Positions 43,511-52,592 of a stretch of 64,000 nucleotides of DNA are shown piece after piece (positions within the stretch are counted from its first letter, which is position 1; each line of letters begins with the position of its first letter). The translations under genes were made by a program, and so were the position numbers. The notes beneath the pieces are model-generated. The model was not told where the DNA came from and searched no databases. It saw only the letters and a list, made by a program, of their open reading frames with translations. Source of the stretch: Litoribacillus peritrichatus (lineage in GTDB: Bacteria > Pseudomonadota > Gammaproteobacteria > Pseudomonadales > Litoribrevibacteraceae); contig NZ_BAABBN010000007.1 in the NCBI RefSeq assembly GCF_039537985.1, forward strand, positions 186,001-250,000. Reading direction: 5' to 3'.

Positions 43511-44121
43511 TGGGCGTGTGCTCCTTCCTGGATGGCCACTTCACTTTGGGCGACGACTTCGTTTCCGGTCGGAAAATGCACCCAACTCGTTGAATCTGCG
43601 CAAGCCAGCTGGCGGGTGTTTTTAATGTCGGGCGTTATGTATCGCCAGTGGATGCCATAAATGCTGTTTGCTGCTTCGCCGAAGTTTTTCAGTCGGATTT
43701 GTATTGGCTGTTTCGGGCCTTTGGTTGTCGTTAAGAAACACCCGGCCTGTTCTTCTTGCCAGGCTAGGGTTGCTGATTCCATAGGGCTGGTATCAGCGAA
43801 GGGGGCAATGCCCATCTCAATCAGATCCGGTAGGCTGGGTTGTATGCCTTCCAGCGATTGCAGCATTTGAATTTCTTCCACTGCAATGCTCAATTCGGTA
43901 ACGATTTGGCGAACTTCTTTTGGCAAAGCCGGAGTTCTTGGCGCTTCTGCGGGTTGCCTGATCCAGAGCAGCAATGCCGCCAGAACGAGAACCCCCACCG
44001 ATAAGCTAAGTACGACCTTATCTTCTGTTTTACCGTTCCAGGGGGTTATTGTTTCAACCGATGTTTCAACAGACGTTTCAACCGAGAGCGCCGCTTGTGG
44101 TGAGGAGGGGTGATTACTCAT
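43507..44121 (-). CDS. Single-TM periplasmic protein, DUF6162-like (FpvK-like position)
   Basis: A 204-residue protein with a short cytoplasmic N-terminus containing three tandem VETS repeats, one TM helix (VVLSLSVGVLVLAALLLWI), and a periplasmic domain with two cysteines (QAGCFLTTT, RQLACADS) and a His-containing tail. Proteins of this type occur between PepSY reductase and metal ABC genes in Pseudomonas, where the membrane protein FpvK holds this place. It may help deliver reduced metal from the siderophore. DUF number recalled from memory. Confidence 0.65.
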   Translation of the reverse strand: MSNHPSSPQAALSVETSVETSVETITPWNGKTEDKVVLSLSVGVLVLAALLLWIRQPAEAPRTPALPKEVRQIVTELSIAVEEIQMLQSLEGIQPSLPDLIEMGIAPFADTSPMESATLAWQEEQAGCFLTTTKGPKQPIQIRLKNFGEAANSIYGIHWRYITPDIKNTRQLACADSTSWVHFPTGNEVVAQSEVAIQEGAHAH

Positions 44122-44135
44122 GGAACAGACCTTGC

Positions 44136-44453
44136 TCAGTTGACTTCTTCATCAGAAATTTCAATAACATGCCCTGGACCGGCGTCCATGATGATAAAGA
44201 AAACCCCTTCCGGCCGGTCAAACTGAAACTTGGCTGTGGCATCGGTATGGCCGGATACTAGGGTTTCATCGTCTTCGGAAAACACCTCCATCACCACGTT
44301 GGGGGCTTTGGTGCCATCGGAAAAGCCTGCATCACAAAATACTTGCTCCGTAGCGGATTGTTCGTTTTCCGTGAACTCGCAATTGAGCAGAGGGTAGTGA
44401 GCGCGTGCCTGTAAGCTGACGGCTGTCAGTACCATCAAAAGGATGTAACGCAT
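44136..44453 (-). CDS. Small periplasmic protein (FpvJ-like position), 105 aa
   Basis: Begins with a signal peptide (MRYILLMVLTAVSLQARA). The mature 87 residues contain a cysteine pair (LLNCEF, VFCDAGF) and an immunoglobulin-like beta pattern (VVMEVFSEDDETLVSGHTD, then AKFQFDRPEGVFFIIMDAG) that resembles carboxypeptidase-regulatory-like domains. It overlaps the PepSY gene stop by one base (TGATG). By gene order it corresponds to the periplasmic FpvJ subunit of the reductase complex. Assignment is from context. Confidence 0.65.
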   Translation of the reverse strand: MRYILLMVLTAVSLQARAHYPLLNCEFTENEQSATEQVFCDAGFSDGTKAPNVVMEVFSEDDETLVSGHTDATAKFQFDRPEGVFFIIMDAGPGHVIEISDEEVN

Positions 44454-46285
44454 CAGAGGGTCTCCTTTATTTCAATCGTGGTCGATGCTTCGGCGGTGGT
44501 TGGTTGATTGTTGAGCCTCAGGTCAATGGTTTGCTTGCCGTCGGGCATGAGTGGCCAGGAGGCTTGATAAAAGTTGCCGTACCAGTCTTCAATGGTGACC
44601 CACAGCTTGGCGTTGTCTTTGATCGTTTTTGGCATAATAGTGTTTGAATGCTGATTGCCCAGTTGACCGTGAACGACCGCACCCGGTGCGCGCATGGTTC
44701 TTGGCTTACGGGCTTTAACATGCATGAATTTGATGGCCTTCGGGTTGCCGCCATGAATGAACACATTCATATTGGTTTGTCTGCCCGGACGAATCGGTGG
44801 TAAATCTTTTTCGAGCAAACCGGCGGTGGCGTTCAGTGATATTGTCCATTCACCCACCTGTTGTTCGGCGTATCGGAAACCTGAACCGGATGCGCCTTCG
44901 CGCTGCAAAGTGAAGGCAATACTGATTCCGATGCAAGTGACGGTAATAAACGCCCAGTTCAGATATTTAAAGCCGGACATAGGGCCGCCCCAAGGGCGGA
45001 AAATGAACCAGGACTTTTTAAAGAAACGTTTCGTGGGCTGTTCTGGCAACAGCTTGTTGGTGGCAGAACGTGTTCTTTGGTAATAAATGATCATGCCGGA
45101 AACCGACAACACCGTCATGCCCAGACCAAAGATAAACCAGACCAACTTGACCGCCAGGTCGCTTGCCCCTTCATTGCCCCAGGTGCCGTAATGCAGAGGC
45201 ACCATCGCATAATCGAAGCGTTGTAAGGCCGTGATGTCTTCCACCAAACGGTCACCAATGATTTCGCCGGTGTAAGGGTGAACGTAGTAACTGCTGTCCA
45301 TGGCGCTGGTCAGTATTTCGCCTTTGGTGCCCATGACCCGGTAAGCCTGCCCGTTATGCTCAGGTGGCCTTAATACTCCAATGGTAAAGTCAGGGTCATG
45401 CGTTTTCACGGAACGAATGATTTCCGCAGAAGACAGTTTGTTCGGAATACCCGACCCCAGTTTGTCGAGATCCTGGTGCGTCAGTTGAGGCTCAATGAAT
45501 CGGGTAGGTAATACCTGCGGCGCTACTTTATAAAACACAAGTGGGTTGTGATAAAACCACCAGGTGCCGGTAACGCCCATGATTAATACGAACCAAAGGC
45601 TCCAAAGCCCCAGGAATTTATGTAAGTCGCCAAGGAAGATCCGGGGTTTGGCGTTCCATCTTGGCAGGGTGAAAAATTCGCGCCAAAAACGTCGGTAACT
45701 GATGAGGCCTGAAATTAAACCAATGAGACACAACACCCCAAAGACATTGACCAACGCCCGGCCGATGACCGGCATATACAACCGGGTGTGCAGAATCGAG
45801 AAAAAGGTACCGACCGTCAGGAAGTCCGTTTGGCCTGTGATTTCGCCGGTGTAGGGGTCAATCCAGACTTTCTGGAATCCGCCTTCGGGGCTGCTGACTT
45901 GCGCCATCGCGGCCATATGGGGGCGTTGGTTGGCCGTGGTCAGAAATGAAATGCCTGCGTTCGGGAAGGCCGCATCCAGCCGATCCATAAGTTCGCCTTC
46001 ATTCAGGCGCTCCGCCTGTGGTGTCACCCGCATTTCATCGTAAATCAGCCAGTCGAGCTCTTCATTAATAACCGCAATCGTGCCGGTGGCCAATACGATG
46101 GTAAACAGCAAAGAAAGCTTCAGGCCGATGAAACTGTGGACAAGATACGCAGCTCGGTGCGCGGTCAATTTTTTCTTTTTCTTGCGACGGGCTTTGGTGG
46201 CCGAAGGTGCGGTGGTTTGGTTATCTGGTAAAGCACCCTCTGGTAACGCGTCCGGATCAAAACTGCTGTCTATTTCTGCACTCAC
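44453..46285 (-). CDS. fpvG: PepSY-domain inner-membrane reductase, FpvG-like
   Basis: A PepSY-associated TM protein of about 610 residues. GTG 46285 is preferred (GGGGAA upstream, product MSAEIDSSFDP); the frame is open to 46417 but the extension lies over the Fur-box region. After a Lys-rich cytoplasmic stretch come four or five TM helices and two PepSY-type periplasmic segments (GEITGQTDFLTVGTFFSILH; HPYTGEIIGDRLVEDITALQ). Conserved His residues such as YLVHSFIGLKL, GDLHKFLGLW and VPLHYGTWG may bind haem. In Pseudomonas FpvG reduces ferri-pyoverdine in the periplasm. First gene of the operon. Confidence 0.82.
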   Translation of the reverse strand: MSAEIDSSFDPDALPEGALPDNQTTAPSATKARRKKKKKLTAHRAAYLVHSFIGLKLSLLFTIVLATGTIAVINEELDWLIYDEMRVTPQAERLNEGELMDRLDAAFPNAGISFLTTANQRPHMAAMAQVSSPEGGFQKVWIDPYTGEITGQTDFLTVGTFFSILHTRLYMPVIGRALVNVFGVLCLIGLISGLISYRRFWREFFTLPRWNAKPRIFLGDLHKFLGLWSLWFVLIMGVTGTWWFYHNPLVFYKVAPQVLPTRFIEPQLTHQDLDKLGSGIPNKLSSAEIIRSVKTHDPDFTIGVLRPPEHNGQAYRVMGTKGEILTSAMDSSYYVHPYTGEIIGDRLVEDITALQRFDYAMVPLHYGTWGNEGASDLAVKLVWFIFGLGMTVLSVSGMIIYYQRTRSATNKLLPEQPTKRFFKKSWFIFRPWGGPMSGFKYLNWAFITVTCIGISIAFTLQREGASGSGFRYAEQQVGEWTISLNATAGLLEKDLPPIRPGRQTNMNVFIHGGNPKAIKFMHVKARKPRTMRAPGAVVHGQLGNQHSNTIMPKTIKDNAKLWVTIEDWYGNFYQASWPLMPDGKQTIDLRLNNQPTTAEASTTIEIKETL

Positions 46286-46393
46286 AAGGGTTCCCCAAAG
46301 GTTAAGAAACGCTGCTGATGAATTTAATAGGCAGCGGACGAATGTATCGGTTGATTGGTGGTTTGGCGGTGGTTCATTAATTTTGCGAATTCT

Positions 46394-46410
46394 AATGATA
46401 ATCAATATCA
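46394..46410 (-). promoter_or_regulatory. Fur-box-like sequence 1
   Basis: AATGATAATCAATATCA closely resembles the Fur consensus (GATAATGATAATCATTATC repeats of NAT(A/T)AT units). It lies about 110 bp upstream of the fpvG-like start and implies iron repression. Confidence 0.65.
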
Positions 46411-46430
46411 ACTGCAAATATTATTGTTTG

Positions 46431-46451
46431 TGATAATTAATCATTCGTATC
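46431..46451. promoter_or_regulatory. Fur-box-like sequence 2
   Basis: TGATAATTAATCATTCGTAT (plus one base) has the symmetrical GATAAT/ATCATT halves of a Fur site. It lies between the divergent reductase and TonB2-type operons and may serve the minus-strand promoter. Confidence 0.6.
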
Positions 46452-46603
46452 TTGGTGAGGTACAACAGTTGTGGAAGGTCTGAGCGTAATCAAATGAGGT
46501 TTCGTAAGTATTCAACGCTCGTTGATCAGTGGAGATAGCGTATAAAAAACGTCGTGCATCAGCCGGTTATCATTTTATTGGTTGTGCAAGAGTTAATCAT
46601 AAG

Positions 46604-46625
46604 TATAATGCGAAGCATTCTTATT
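46604..46625 (+). promoter_or_regulatory. Fur-box-like sequence 3
   Basis: ATAATGCGAAGCATTCTTAT within this interval contains the symmetrical AATGC-GAA-GCATT core of a Fur/hexamer-type site. It ends 14 bp before the first gene of the TonB2-type operon, where bound repressor would block transcription. Confidence 0.6.
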
Positions 46626-46638
46626 TGGTGTGGTGATT

Positions 46639-47400
46639 ATGAAACCGAACTTTTTTGTTCTGAAAACCTTGTATGGCTGTGGCCTGGTGTTTTTTTGTTT
46701 GAATTCAAACGCAATGCAGCTGGAGCAGTCTCAAAAGAAATTGTCCTCTTCGTATCAGGTCTCTTCAAAGGTACAGGCTCGTATTGATGCTCTGGATGAA
46801 CAAACTCAGCAGGATTATTACGAGTACGTTCGAACTGAAAAACGCGCGGAACAAATTGAAGCCTACAATCGCCAGCTTCAGACGATGATCAACTCCCAGC
46901 AGCAGGAACTGGAAGATCTGGAGCAACAGCTGGTCTCATTAACTGATACGGAGCAGTCGGCACTGCCGTTGCTGAATAAGATGCTTTCCACATTAACTGC
47001 GTTTGTGGATAACGACCTGCCGTTTTTACAGAGCGAACGCTCGGTGCGTTTGAGTCGCTTGACCAAGTTGTTGGATCGTGCGGACGTCAGTGTTGCTGAA
47101 AAGTATCGTCAGGTGCTGGAAGCTTATCAGATTGAGGTGGAATACGGTCGGACTCTGGAAGCCTACAGCGGCACTTTGTCCATGGCCAATCAGGCCAACC
47201 GAGATGTGACTTTTCTGAGATTGGGCCGGATCGGTTTGTTTTACCAAACGTCCGACGGCCAGCAAAGCGGCCAGTGGAATGCCGATGAGCATCGTTGGCA
47301 AGCACTCGATTCGTCACAGAACTGGTCCATTCAAAAAGGCATTCAGTTGGCGTTAAAACAGACGGTGCCTGAATTACTTGAACTCCCTGTCAGACCATAA
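46639..47400 (+). CDS. DUF3450 periplasmic coiled-coil protein of a TonB2-type system
   Basis: A 253-residue DUF3450 protein. The ATG at 46639 gives a signal peptide (LKTLYGCGLVFFCLNSNA). The mature N-terminal half is a long coiled coil (QARIDALDEQTQQDYYEYVR, EAYNRQLQTMINSQQQELED), followed by the conserved LSRLTKLLDRADVSVAEKYRQ and FLRLGRIGLFYQT segments. It is regularly the first gene of TonB2-type operons, but its biochemical function is unknown. A Fur-like box lies immediately upstream. Confidence 0.88.
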   Translation: MKPNFFVLKTLYGCGLVFFCLNSNAMQLEQSQKKLSSSYQVSSKVQARIDALDEQTQQDYYEYVRTEKRAEQIEAYNRQLQTMINSQQQELEDLEQQLVSLTDTEQSALPLLNKMLSTLTAFVDNDLPFLQSERSVRLSRLTKLLDRADVSVAEKYRQVLEAYQIEVEYGRTLEAYSGTLSMANQANRDVTFLRLGRIGLFYQTSDGQQSGQWNADEHRWQALDSSQNWSIQKGIQLALKQTVPELLELPVRP

Positions 47401-47417
47401 GGAATTAGGAAACAACC

Positions 47418-48917
47418 ATGACATATTTCCGAAAGACAGCCGCATTGTTGGCGGTAGTGTTGTTTTCTTCGCTTTCCTACGGCGCTGAAAGCGGGACAAA
47501 TCAAACGCTTAAATCCTTGTTGGCAGACGTTGAGGCCAGCATTGATCAATCTCAACAAACGGATCAGACGCGGTTGAATCAATTTCTTGCCGAGAATAAT
47601 AAGCAAGCAAGCCTGCTAAAAGGCGCGAAGCAACGGCTGCTGAACGCAGAACAAAATCAAGAACGTCTGAAAAATCTGTTTGACCAGAACGAATCACGAC
47701 TGGTTGAAAAAAATGAACTGTTGAAAAGTCGAAGTGGCCAGTTGGGCGAAGTGTTTGGCGTGGTCAAGCAACAGGCACAAGACCTGAGTGGAGTGTTGCA
47801 GGACTCTCTAATTTCAACCGAATACCCAGATCGGTTATCTAAAATCGCGTTTGCAGATGAAAAACGTATTCCAACCTTAGCCGAGTTACAGGGGTTGTGG
47901 TTTTTGTTGTTGCAGGAAATGACGGCCACTTCTGAGATTAAATCGTTTGAGGCTCAGGTGGCGCAGCCGAATGGCGTTTATGTGGCGTCAAACGTTCAGC
48001 GAGTTGGCCCGTTTGTGGCGATTGATGAACAGGGCCGGTTCCTTAAGTACGACAGCGTTAATCAGCAATTGGAAGTATTCGCTCGTCAGCCGGGAGGTTC
48101 TGTACAGTCTCAGGCTCAGGCGTTTTATGCCGGTGACACCAATCAGTTAGTGGTCGATCCAAGCCGTGGCAATTTACTGGAACTGTTGGGCCGAACGCCA
48201 ACGATTCAAGAACGCATTGACCAGGCGGGGCTGATTGGTTACATCATTCTGGCGTTAGGTGCTTTCGGCTTATTGGTTGCACTTTGGCGTTTGTTGGCGG
48301 TCTTTTTCGCTGAACTTAAAATTAAGCAACAGTATAAGAAACTGGCCGAATTAAGTGATCGCAACCCTCTTGGGCGGGTCTTGAGTGCAGTGAACGCTGC
48401 TGATCAGTTGGAACAAGCGTCGTCTCCTCAGAGCGGTGATTCAGCGAAAGCCTTGGCGAACATTGAAATCCGGATGGATGAAGCCTTGCTGAAAGAAGTG
48501 CCTCGTCTGGAATACGGTTTAACCTTCTTAAAACTATTGGCGGCAGTAGCCCCCTTGCTGGGGCTTCTGGGCACAGTGACTGGCATGATTGGTACGTTCC
48601 AGAGTATTACGGTATTTGGTACCAGTGATCCTAAATTGATGGCGGGGGGGATCTCCCAGGCCTTAATGACAACCGTATTGGGCTTGTGTGTGGCGATTCC
48701 GTTGTTGTTCACTCACAGTCTGATCGCTGCTCGGGTGCGACGCCTGATTCAACTGCTGCAGCAAGTGGCGTTTGCTTCGATCGCAGATCGTTTGGAAGAC
48801 ACTGCACAAGCGGCTTCTGATCAACCTCTTAAAACTCAGCCTTCTACTATTCAGCCAACTAGCTCTAAGCCAGCGTCAAGCCATTCACCTGTAAAGGCCG
48901 TAGAGAATGCTGTTTGA
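47418..48917 (+). CDS. ttpC: TtpC-like MotA/TolQ/ExbB proton-channel family protein
   Basis: A 499-residue protein with a signal peptide, a large periplasmic coiled-coil domain (about 25-160) and a C-terminal MotA/TolQ/ExbB domain. The channel part shows GLIGYIILALGAFGLLVAL, FLKLLAAVAPLLGLLGTVTGM and GGISQALMTTVLGLCVAIPL. In Vibrio, TtpC is needed for the TonB2 complex to energise outer-membrane receptors. The gene is 17 bp after the DUF3450 gene and overlaps the exbB start by 11 bp. Confidence 0.9.
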   Translation: MTYFRKTAALLAVVLFSSLSYGAESGTNQTLKSLLADVEASIDQSQQTDQTRLNQFLAENNKQASLLKGAKQRLLNAEQNQERLKNLFDQNESRLVEKNELLKSRSGQLGEVFGVVKQQAQDLSGVLQDSLISTEYPDRLSKIAFADEKRIPTLAELQGLWFLLLQEMTATSEIKSFEAQVAQPNGVYVASNVQRVGPFVAIDEQGRFLKYDSVNQQLEVFARQPGGSVQSQAQAFYAGDTNQLVVDPSRGNLLELLGRTPTIQERIDQAGLIGYIILALGAFGLLVALWRLLAVFFAELKIKQQYKKLAELSDRNPLGRVLSAVNAADQLEQASSPQSGDSAKALANIEIRMDEALLKEVPRLEYGLTFLKLLAAVAPLLGLLGTVTGMIGTFQSITVFGTSDPKLMAGGISQALMTTVLGLCVAIPLLFTHSLIAARVRRLIQLLQQVAFASIADRLEDTAQAASDQPLKTQPSTIQPTSSKPASSHSPVKAVENAV

Positions 48918-49416
48918 TCCTTCGGTTTGGCAGGCATCGCTGGAGCAGTTTTTTAAGTCTGGTGGCTGGGTGTTATTTCTCCTGGCCTGGACTGCGTTGG
49001 TGATGTGGTCGTTACTGCTTGAGCGTTGTTGGTTCCGGCTTTGTATTTTTCCGGCGCAGCAACGTACTTGCATGGAACTGTCAAAATCCGGTGCAAGCCC
49101 CAGTGTTCAGATTACCAAAGTGGGTGAATTGCAGCAGGCGCTGCAAGCGTCTTTGCCATTGATCAAAACGCTGATTGCGATATGCCCGCTGATCGGTTTG
49201 TTGGGTACGGTCACAGGGATGATTCAGGTGTTTGATATTTTAGCGTTTAACGGCACGGGCAACCCCCGTTTGATGTCTGCCGGGGTGGCGAAAGCGACCA
49301 TTCCAACCATGGCCGGGATGGTATTAGCGGTGTCCGGTTTGTTGATGTACACCTGGTTGCAACGCTGGAGCCAGCTACAGCTGAGCTCGGTGCAGGCTTT
49401 GTCCAAAGCGGGATAA
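48907..49416 (+). CDS. exbB: ExbB-type proton channel subunit (TonB2 system)
   Basis: A 169-residue ExbB with three TM helices: WVLFLLAWTALVMWSLLLE, LIKTLIAICPLIGLLGTVTGM and ATIPTMAGMVLAVSGLLMYT. It is shorter than classical ExbB, as is usual for ExbB2. It forms the proton-motive-force motor with ExbD for TonB. Overlapping start with ttpC suggests coupled translation. Confidence 0.92.
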   Translation: MLFDPSVWQASLEQFFKSGGWVLFLLAWTALVMWSLLLERCWFRLCIFPAQQRTCMELSKSGASPSVQITKVGELQQALQASLPLIKTLIAICPLIGLLGTVTGMIQVFDILAFNGTGNPRLMSAGVAKATIPTMAGMVLAVSGLLMYTWLQRWSQLQLSSVQALSKAG

Positions 49417-49483
49417 GGTGCCACGGCCTGGCTGGTCGAGTGGTTAGCACGACGCATACGATTCAATAGATAAGAGATACAGA

Positions 49484-49903
49484 ATGAGAAGCCGAGTAAA
49501 CCTGGACATACAGAACAGCGAGTCTGAAATTGATATGACGCCGATGCTCGACATCGTCTTTATTATGCTGATCTTCTTTATAGTTTCAACAACGTTTGTG
49601 AAGGAAGCCGGTGTTGAAATTAATCGCCCGGCGGCCAGTACGGCAGAGAAACAAGAAAGTACCGGCGTGATGTTGGCGGTAACAGCGGACGGTTTAATTT
49701 GGTTAGAGGGCGATCAAACTGACGTGCGTATGATACGCCCGAAACTTGAGCGGCTGAAGGTGGAACAACCGGATGTATCGGTGATGGTACAAGCCGATGA
49801 GAACGCCAAAACCGGAGTGCTTATTAAGGTCATGGATCAGATTAAACTGGCCGGTATTGCCCAGGTTGCGGTGGCAACCAAACCATCACAAGGTTCTATG
49901 TAA
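49484..49903 (+). CDS. exbD: ExbD-type subunit (TonB2 system)
   Basis: A 139-residue ExbD. The single TM helix contains the essential proton-relay Asp in DMTPMLDIVFIMLIFFIVST; the rest is a periplasmic domain ending in a typical AGIAQVAVAT strand. The stop overlaps the tonB ATG by one base (TAATG). Confidence 0.94.
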   Translation: MRSRVNLDIQNSESEIDMTPMLDIVFIMLIFFIVSTTFVKEAGVEINRPAASTAEKQESTGVMLAVTADGLIWLEGDQTDVRMIRPKLERLKVEQPDVSVMVQADENAKTGVLIKVMDQIKLAGIAQVAVATKPSQGSM

Positions 49904-50556
49904 TGCGGGCGTTGTGGTTTTTTCCGGCCGCATTGTTGGTGGTGATCGGTTTATTCATGTTCATGGCGCAGCTGGCAGGTTCCGGTAAGCAATATCAAAT
50001 GAAAAAAGAGGATGCGCTCAGCCTGAACATGCTGCGAATGCGATTCGATAGCGACGTGCAACTTCGTGAACGCGAACCGCCTCCGCCGCCACCGGTCATT
50101 CAGCCGGACTCCACACCTCAGCCTCCGATGCCGAAAGCCATGAGCGCGCCAAAGATGGACATGCCCAAGATTGATGTTCCGGACGTGTCTTTCGACAGTT
50201 CATTTAAGATTGAAGCAACGCCGCCTTCCGTGCCGGTCATGGCCGCTCCGACCGATTTGGTGAACGAACTGTCGTTGGAAATGGCACAAATGCCTAAAAA
50301 ACGGGTTAATCCTCAATACCCTAGACGAGCGTTGCAACGAAAAGTAACGGGTAAATTGTTGGTGGAGTTCATTGTGGATGTAGAAGGCCGGGTAGAAATG
50401 GATTCGATTGTCTTCTTAGAAGCGGAGCCAAAAGGTGTATTTGAGCGAACAGTACGCAAGTCGCTGGCAAGATGGCGTTTTAACCCGCTAGTGCGTGATG
50501 GTCAGGCGGTTCGTTTTAAATCGCGTCAGCCGTTCAACTTTACTTTGAGTAAATAG
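49903..50556 (+). CDS. tonB: TonB2-type energy transducer
   Basis: A 217-residue TonB. An N-terminal TM anchor (FFPAALLVVIGLFMFMAQLAG) is followed by a Pro-rich periplasmic linker (PPPPPPVIQPDSTPQPPMPK) and a C-terminal TonB fold (KKRVNPQYPRRALQRKVTGK, RKSLARWRFNPLVRDGQ). It transmits energy to outer-membrane siderophore or other receptors. The short linker is typical of TonB2. Confidence 0.93.
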   Translation: MRALWFFPAALLVVIGLFMFMAQLAGSGKQYQMKKEDALSLNMLRMRFDSDVQLREREPPPPPPVIQPDSTPQPPMPKAMSAPKMDMPKIDVPDVSFDSSFKIEATPPSVPVMAAPTDLVNELSLEMAQMPKKRVNPQYPRRALQRKVTGKLLVEFIVDVEGRVEMDSIVFLEAEPKGVFERTVRKSLARWRFNPLVRDGQAVRFKSRQPFNFTLSK

Positions 50557-50570
50557 AGGGTAAACAAACA

Positions 50571-51704
50571 GTGAATAACGCCTCTTACTATGGCCTGCGA
50601 CATAAATCGGCTTCTGCTTGGTTTGGCTGGTTGGTAATTTTAGTGGCCCTGTTGCCAGCATTGGCGGATGCGGCTCAGAGTATCCGGCCTAATACTTATA
50701 AGGTGATTGTCGAGTTGCAAGCGGCCATGAACCCTGAGATTGATCCCAAAACGTCGGGGGAATCAGCGACCGCGCAACCGCCAGAAGTTGACCACCAACA
50801 AGTTCAAACCTTATTGGATCGATTAAATAAATCGCGCCTGAATGATTATGAACAAGCGTTGGTGCACCAGTTCTCAGCGAACTTTGCGTTAATGAAAGAA
50901 GACAATGAACAGGCGTATTATTTTTATTTCAAAGCCTGGTCGTTGAATGCTCTTACGCCCAAAGAACAGTTGAATTTGCGAAAAACGTTGGGGCAGCTGG
51001 CGCTGAGTAACGGTCAATGGCAGGCGGGGACGGAACATTTATCAGCCTGGATGCAAGATGCTGCCACGTTTAACCAGACCGTGAAACCGCCCGAACAAGC
51101 GATCAACATTCGGGCTCAGGATCATTACATGTTAGCGCAAGGCTATGCTCAGCAACAAATGTGGCCGAAAACGGTGAGCGCGATAGAGAAGGCGATCGAC
51201 TTAAAGACCGGAGAAGGCAATCCATTCGCGCCAGAAGACTGGTATCGTTTGGCGTTATCGAGTTATTTGCAGCAGGAAGACACTGCAGCGGCAATTGATG
51301 TTCTGAAACTGTTGGCAGAGCATTTCGCCAACATGCTGTACTGGGAGCAGTTGGCGTCTTTGTATCAGCAGGAAGACAAGTTTCAATTGGCGCTAACCTC
51401 ACTTCATACCGCTTATATTCATGGTTTTGTGGTGAAGGAGCGGCATATCGTCTGGTTGGCTCAACTGTTAATACATCAAGAGAACTTTCATCTGGCGGGC
51501 GATATTCTGACCAAGGCGCTGAAGGATAAACAGCTACCTCCAACCGAGCGAAACCTGAAATTGCAAGCCAATGCCTGGTTGATGGCTCGGCAATACCAAG
51601 CGGCTAAGGGCACCCTGAATCAGCTCAGAACACTGACCCCTGATGATCAGGAAACCAGAGATCGGTTGGCGGGGGTAGAGCGCGTGTTGGCCATTAAACC
51701 GTAA
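50571..51704 (+). CDS. TPR-repeat protein of the TonB2 operon
   Basis: A 377-residue protein with a signal-like N-terminal helix and multiple tetratricopeptide repeats (for example ALVHQFSANFALMKEDNEQA, DHYMLAQGYAQQQMWPKTVS, LASLYQQEDKFQLALTSLHT). The start is GTG at 50571 after AGAGGG. A TPR protein closes most TonB2 operons and probably scaffolds the complex; its exact function is unknown. Last gene of the operon. Confidence 0.88.
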   Translation: MNNASYYGLRHKSASAWFGWLVILVALLPALADAAQSIRPNTYKVIVELQAAMNPEIDPKTSGESATAQPPEVDHQQVQTLLDRLNKSRLNDYEQALVHQFSANFALMKEDNEQAYYFYFKAWSLNALTPKEQLNLRKTLGQLALSNGQWQAGTEHLSAWMQDAATFNQTVKPPEQAINIRAQDHYMLAQGYAQQQMWPKTVSAIEKAIDLKTGEGNPFAPEDWYRLALSSYLQQEDTAAAIDVLKLLAEHFANMLYWEQLASLYQQEDKFQLALTSLHTAYIHGFVVKERHIVWLAQLLIHQENFHLAGDILTKALKDKQLPPTERNLKLQANAWLMARQYQAAKGTLNQLRTLTPDDQETRDRLAGVERVLAIKP

Positions 51705-51744
51705 TGGGGGTTATTGTTTAAATAGCCAAGTCCGACCGTTGTGA

Positions 51745-52182
51745 TTATGCGGGTTCAGGCTGTTCTGTACGATGAAAAATTGCCACATTGCGCTGGTCTT
51801 CACTGCCAAAATCCGGGTCAACGTAAATGTACATCCGGCAGATTTTGTGGTTCCTGAACTCAAATACACTGCAAAACCGGCCTTGAGACACTGCTCCGTC
51901 GGGCCAGACCGTACCATTGGTCAAAGTACCGCCTTCCTGTCCCTCAACCACTACCTTGTTCGGCGCGACTATGTATTGGAAATTGGCTTTATCGTGCCAG
52001 ATAGAACCGAGCTTTTGGCTAATGCGGGCACCAAACTCAATTAACGCGGCCTTTCCTTTTTGATTTCCGAACTTAGGGAAGAAAAAATCAGCGTCGTCGG
52101 TAAAAAGCTCAAGATAGCCTTCATTCCCGGTATCGACCATTTCAAAATATTGAAGAACAACGTCCAGGTTACTTTTCAACAT
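51745..52182 (-). CDS. SnoaL/NTF2-like nuclear-transport-factor-2 family protein
   Basis: A 145-residue cone-shaped alpha/beta fold protein of the SnoaL-like type. Recognised from VVLQYFEMVDTGNEGYLELFTDDADFFFP and the later RMYIYVDPDF strand. ATG 52182 follows AAAGGA; the frame extends to 52242 but with no ribosome site. Members include isomerases, dehydratases and ligand binders. No functional context with neighbours; it is convergent with the TPR gene. Confidence 0.8.
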   Translation of the reverse strand: MLKSNLDVVLQYFEMVDTGNEGYLELFTDDADFFFPKFGNQKGKAALIEFGARISQKLGSIWHDKANFQYIVAPNKVVVEGQEGGTLTNGTVWPDGAVSQGRFCSVFEFRNHKICRMYIYVDPDFGSEDQRNVAIFHRTEQPEPA

Positions 52183-52592
52183 AACTGTCCTTTCATGTGA
52201 TGAGTACGTTTCTTGACTAGGTTGAAAATCCGGTTCAACCAAGCGGTCAAGAATATCATGTCCTGTTGGCTCGTGTGGCGCTTTATGAGCGGTTTTGGTG
52301 CGTTTTGCTTGAAGTGATTAATTAAATTTGGCTTTGGGCTTGTTGGAAAAATTAGTAAAGAAGTATGGCGTAGCTTGATATCGTTGATAAAGAGAAAATG
52401 GAATTCATGACTGGGTCACACTTAGAGGCAGTGCGTCTTTTCTCTATAAGATCAGTTTCGATACTATCTGCACAGAATTGGCGTATCAACAGTTCGCTGA
52501 TAGACGTTAAGGAGTTTGGACTTATCCCTGTCACCAAGGCATTAGGTATCCAAGAGTATAATAATTTTTTAGTTCAGTAATGGAATAGGTTG
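52183..52592. other. AT-rich spacer, one doubtful short frame
   Basis: Nothing well supported. A plus-strand frame at 52398-52580 could encode 60 residues (MEFMTGSHLEAVRLFS...) after a purine-rich AAAGAGAAA. An in-frame stop lies a few codons upstream and the sequence is not recognised, so it may be the 3' end of a lost gene at the edge of the following accessory pair. Confidence 0.35.
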
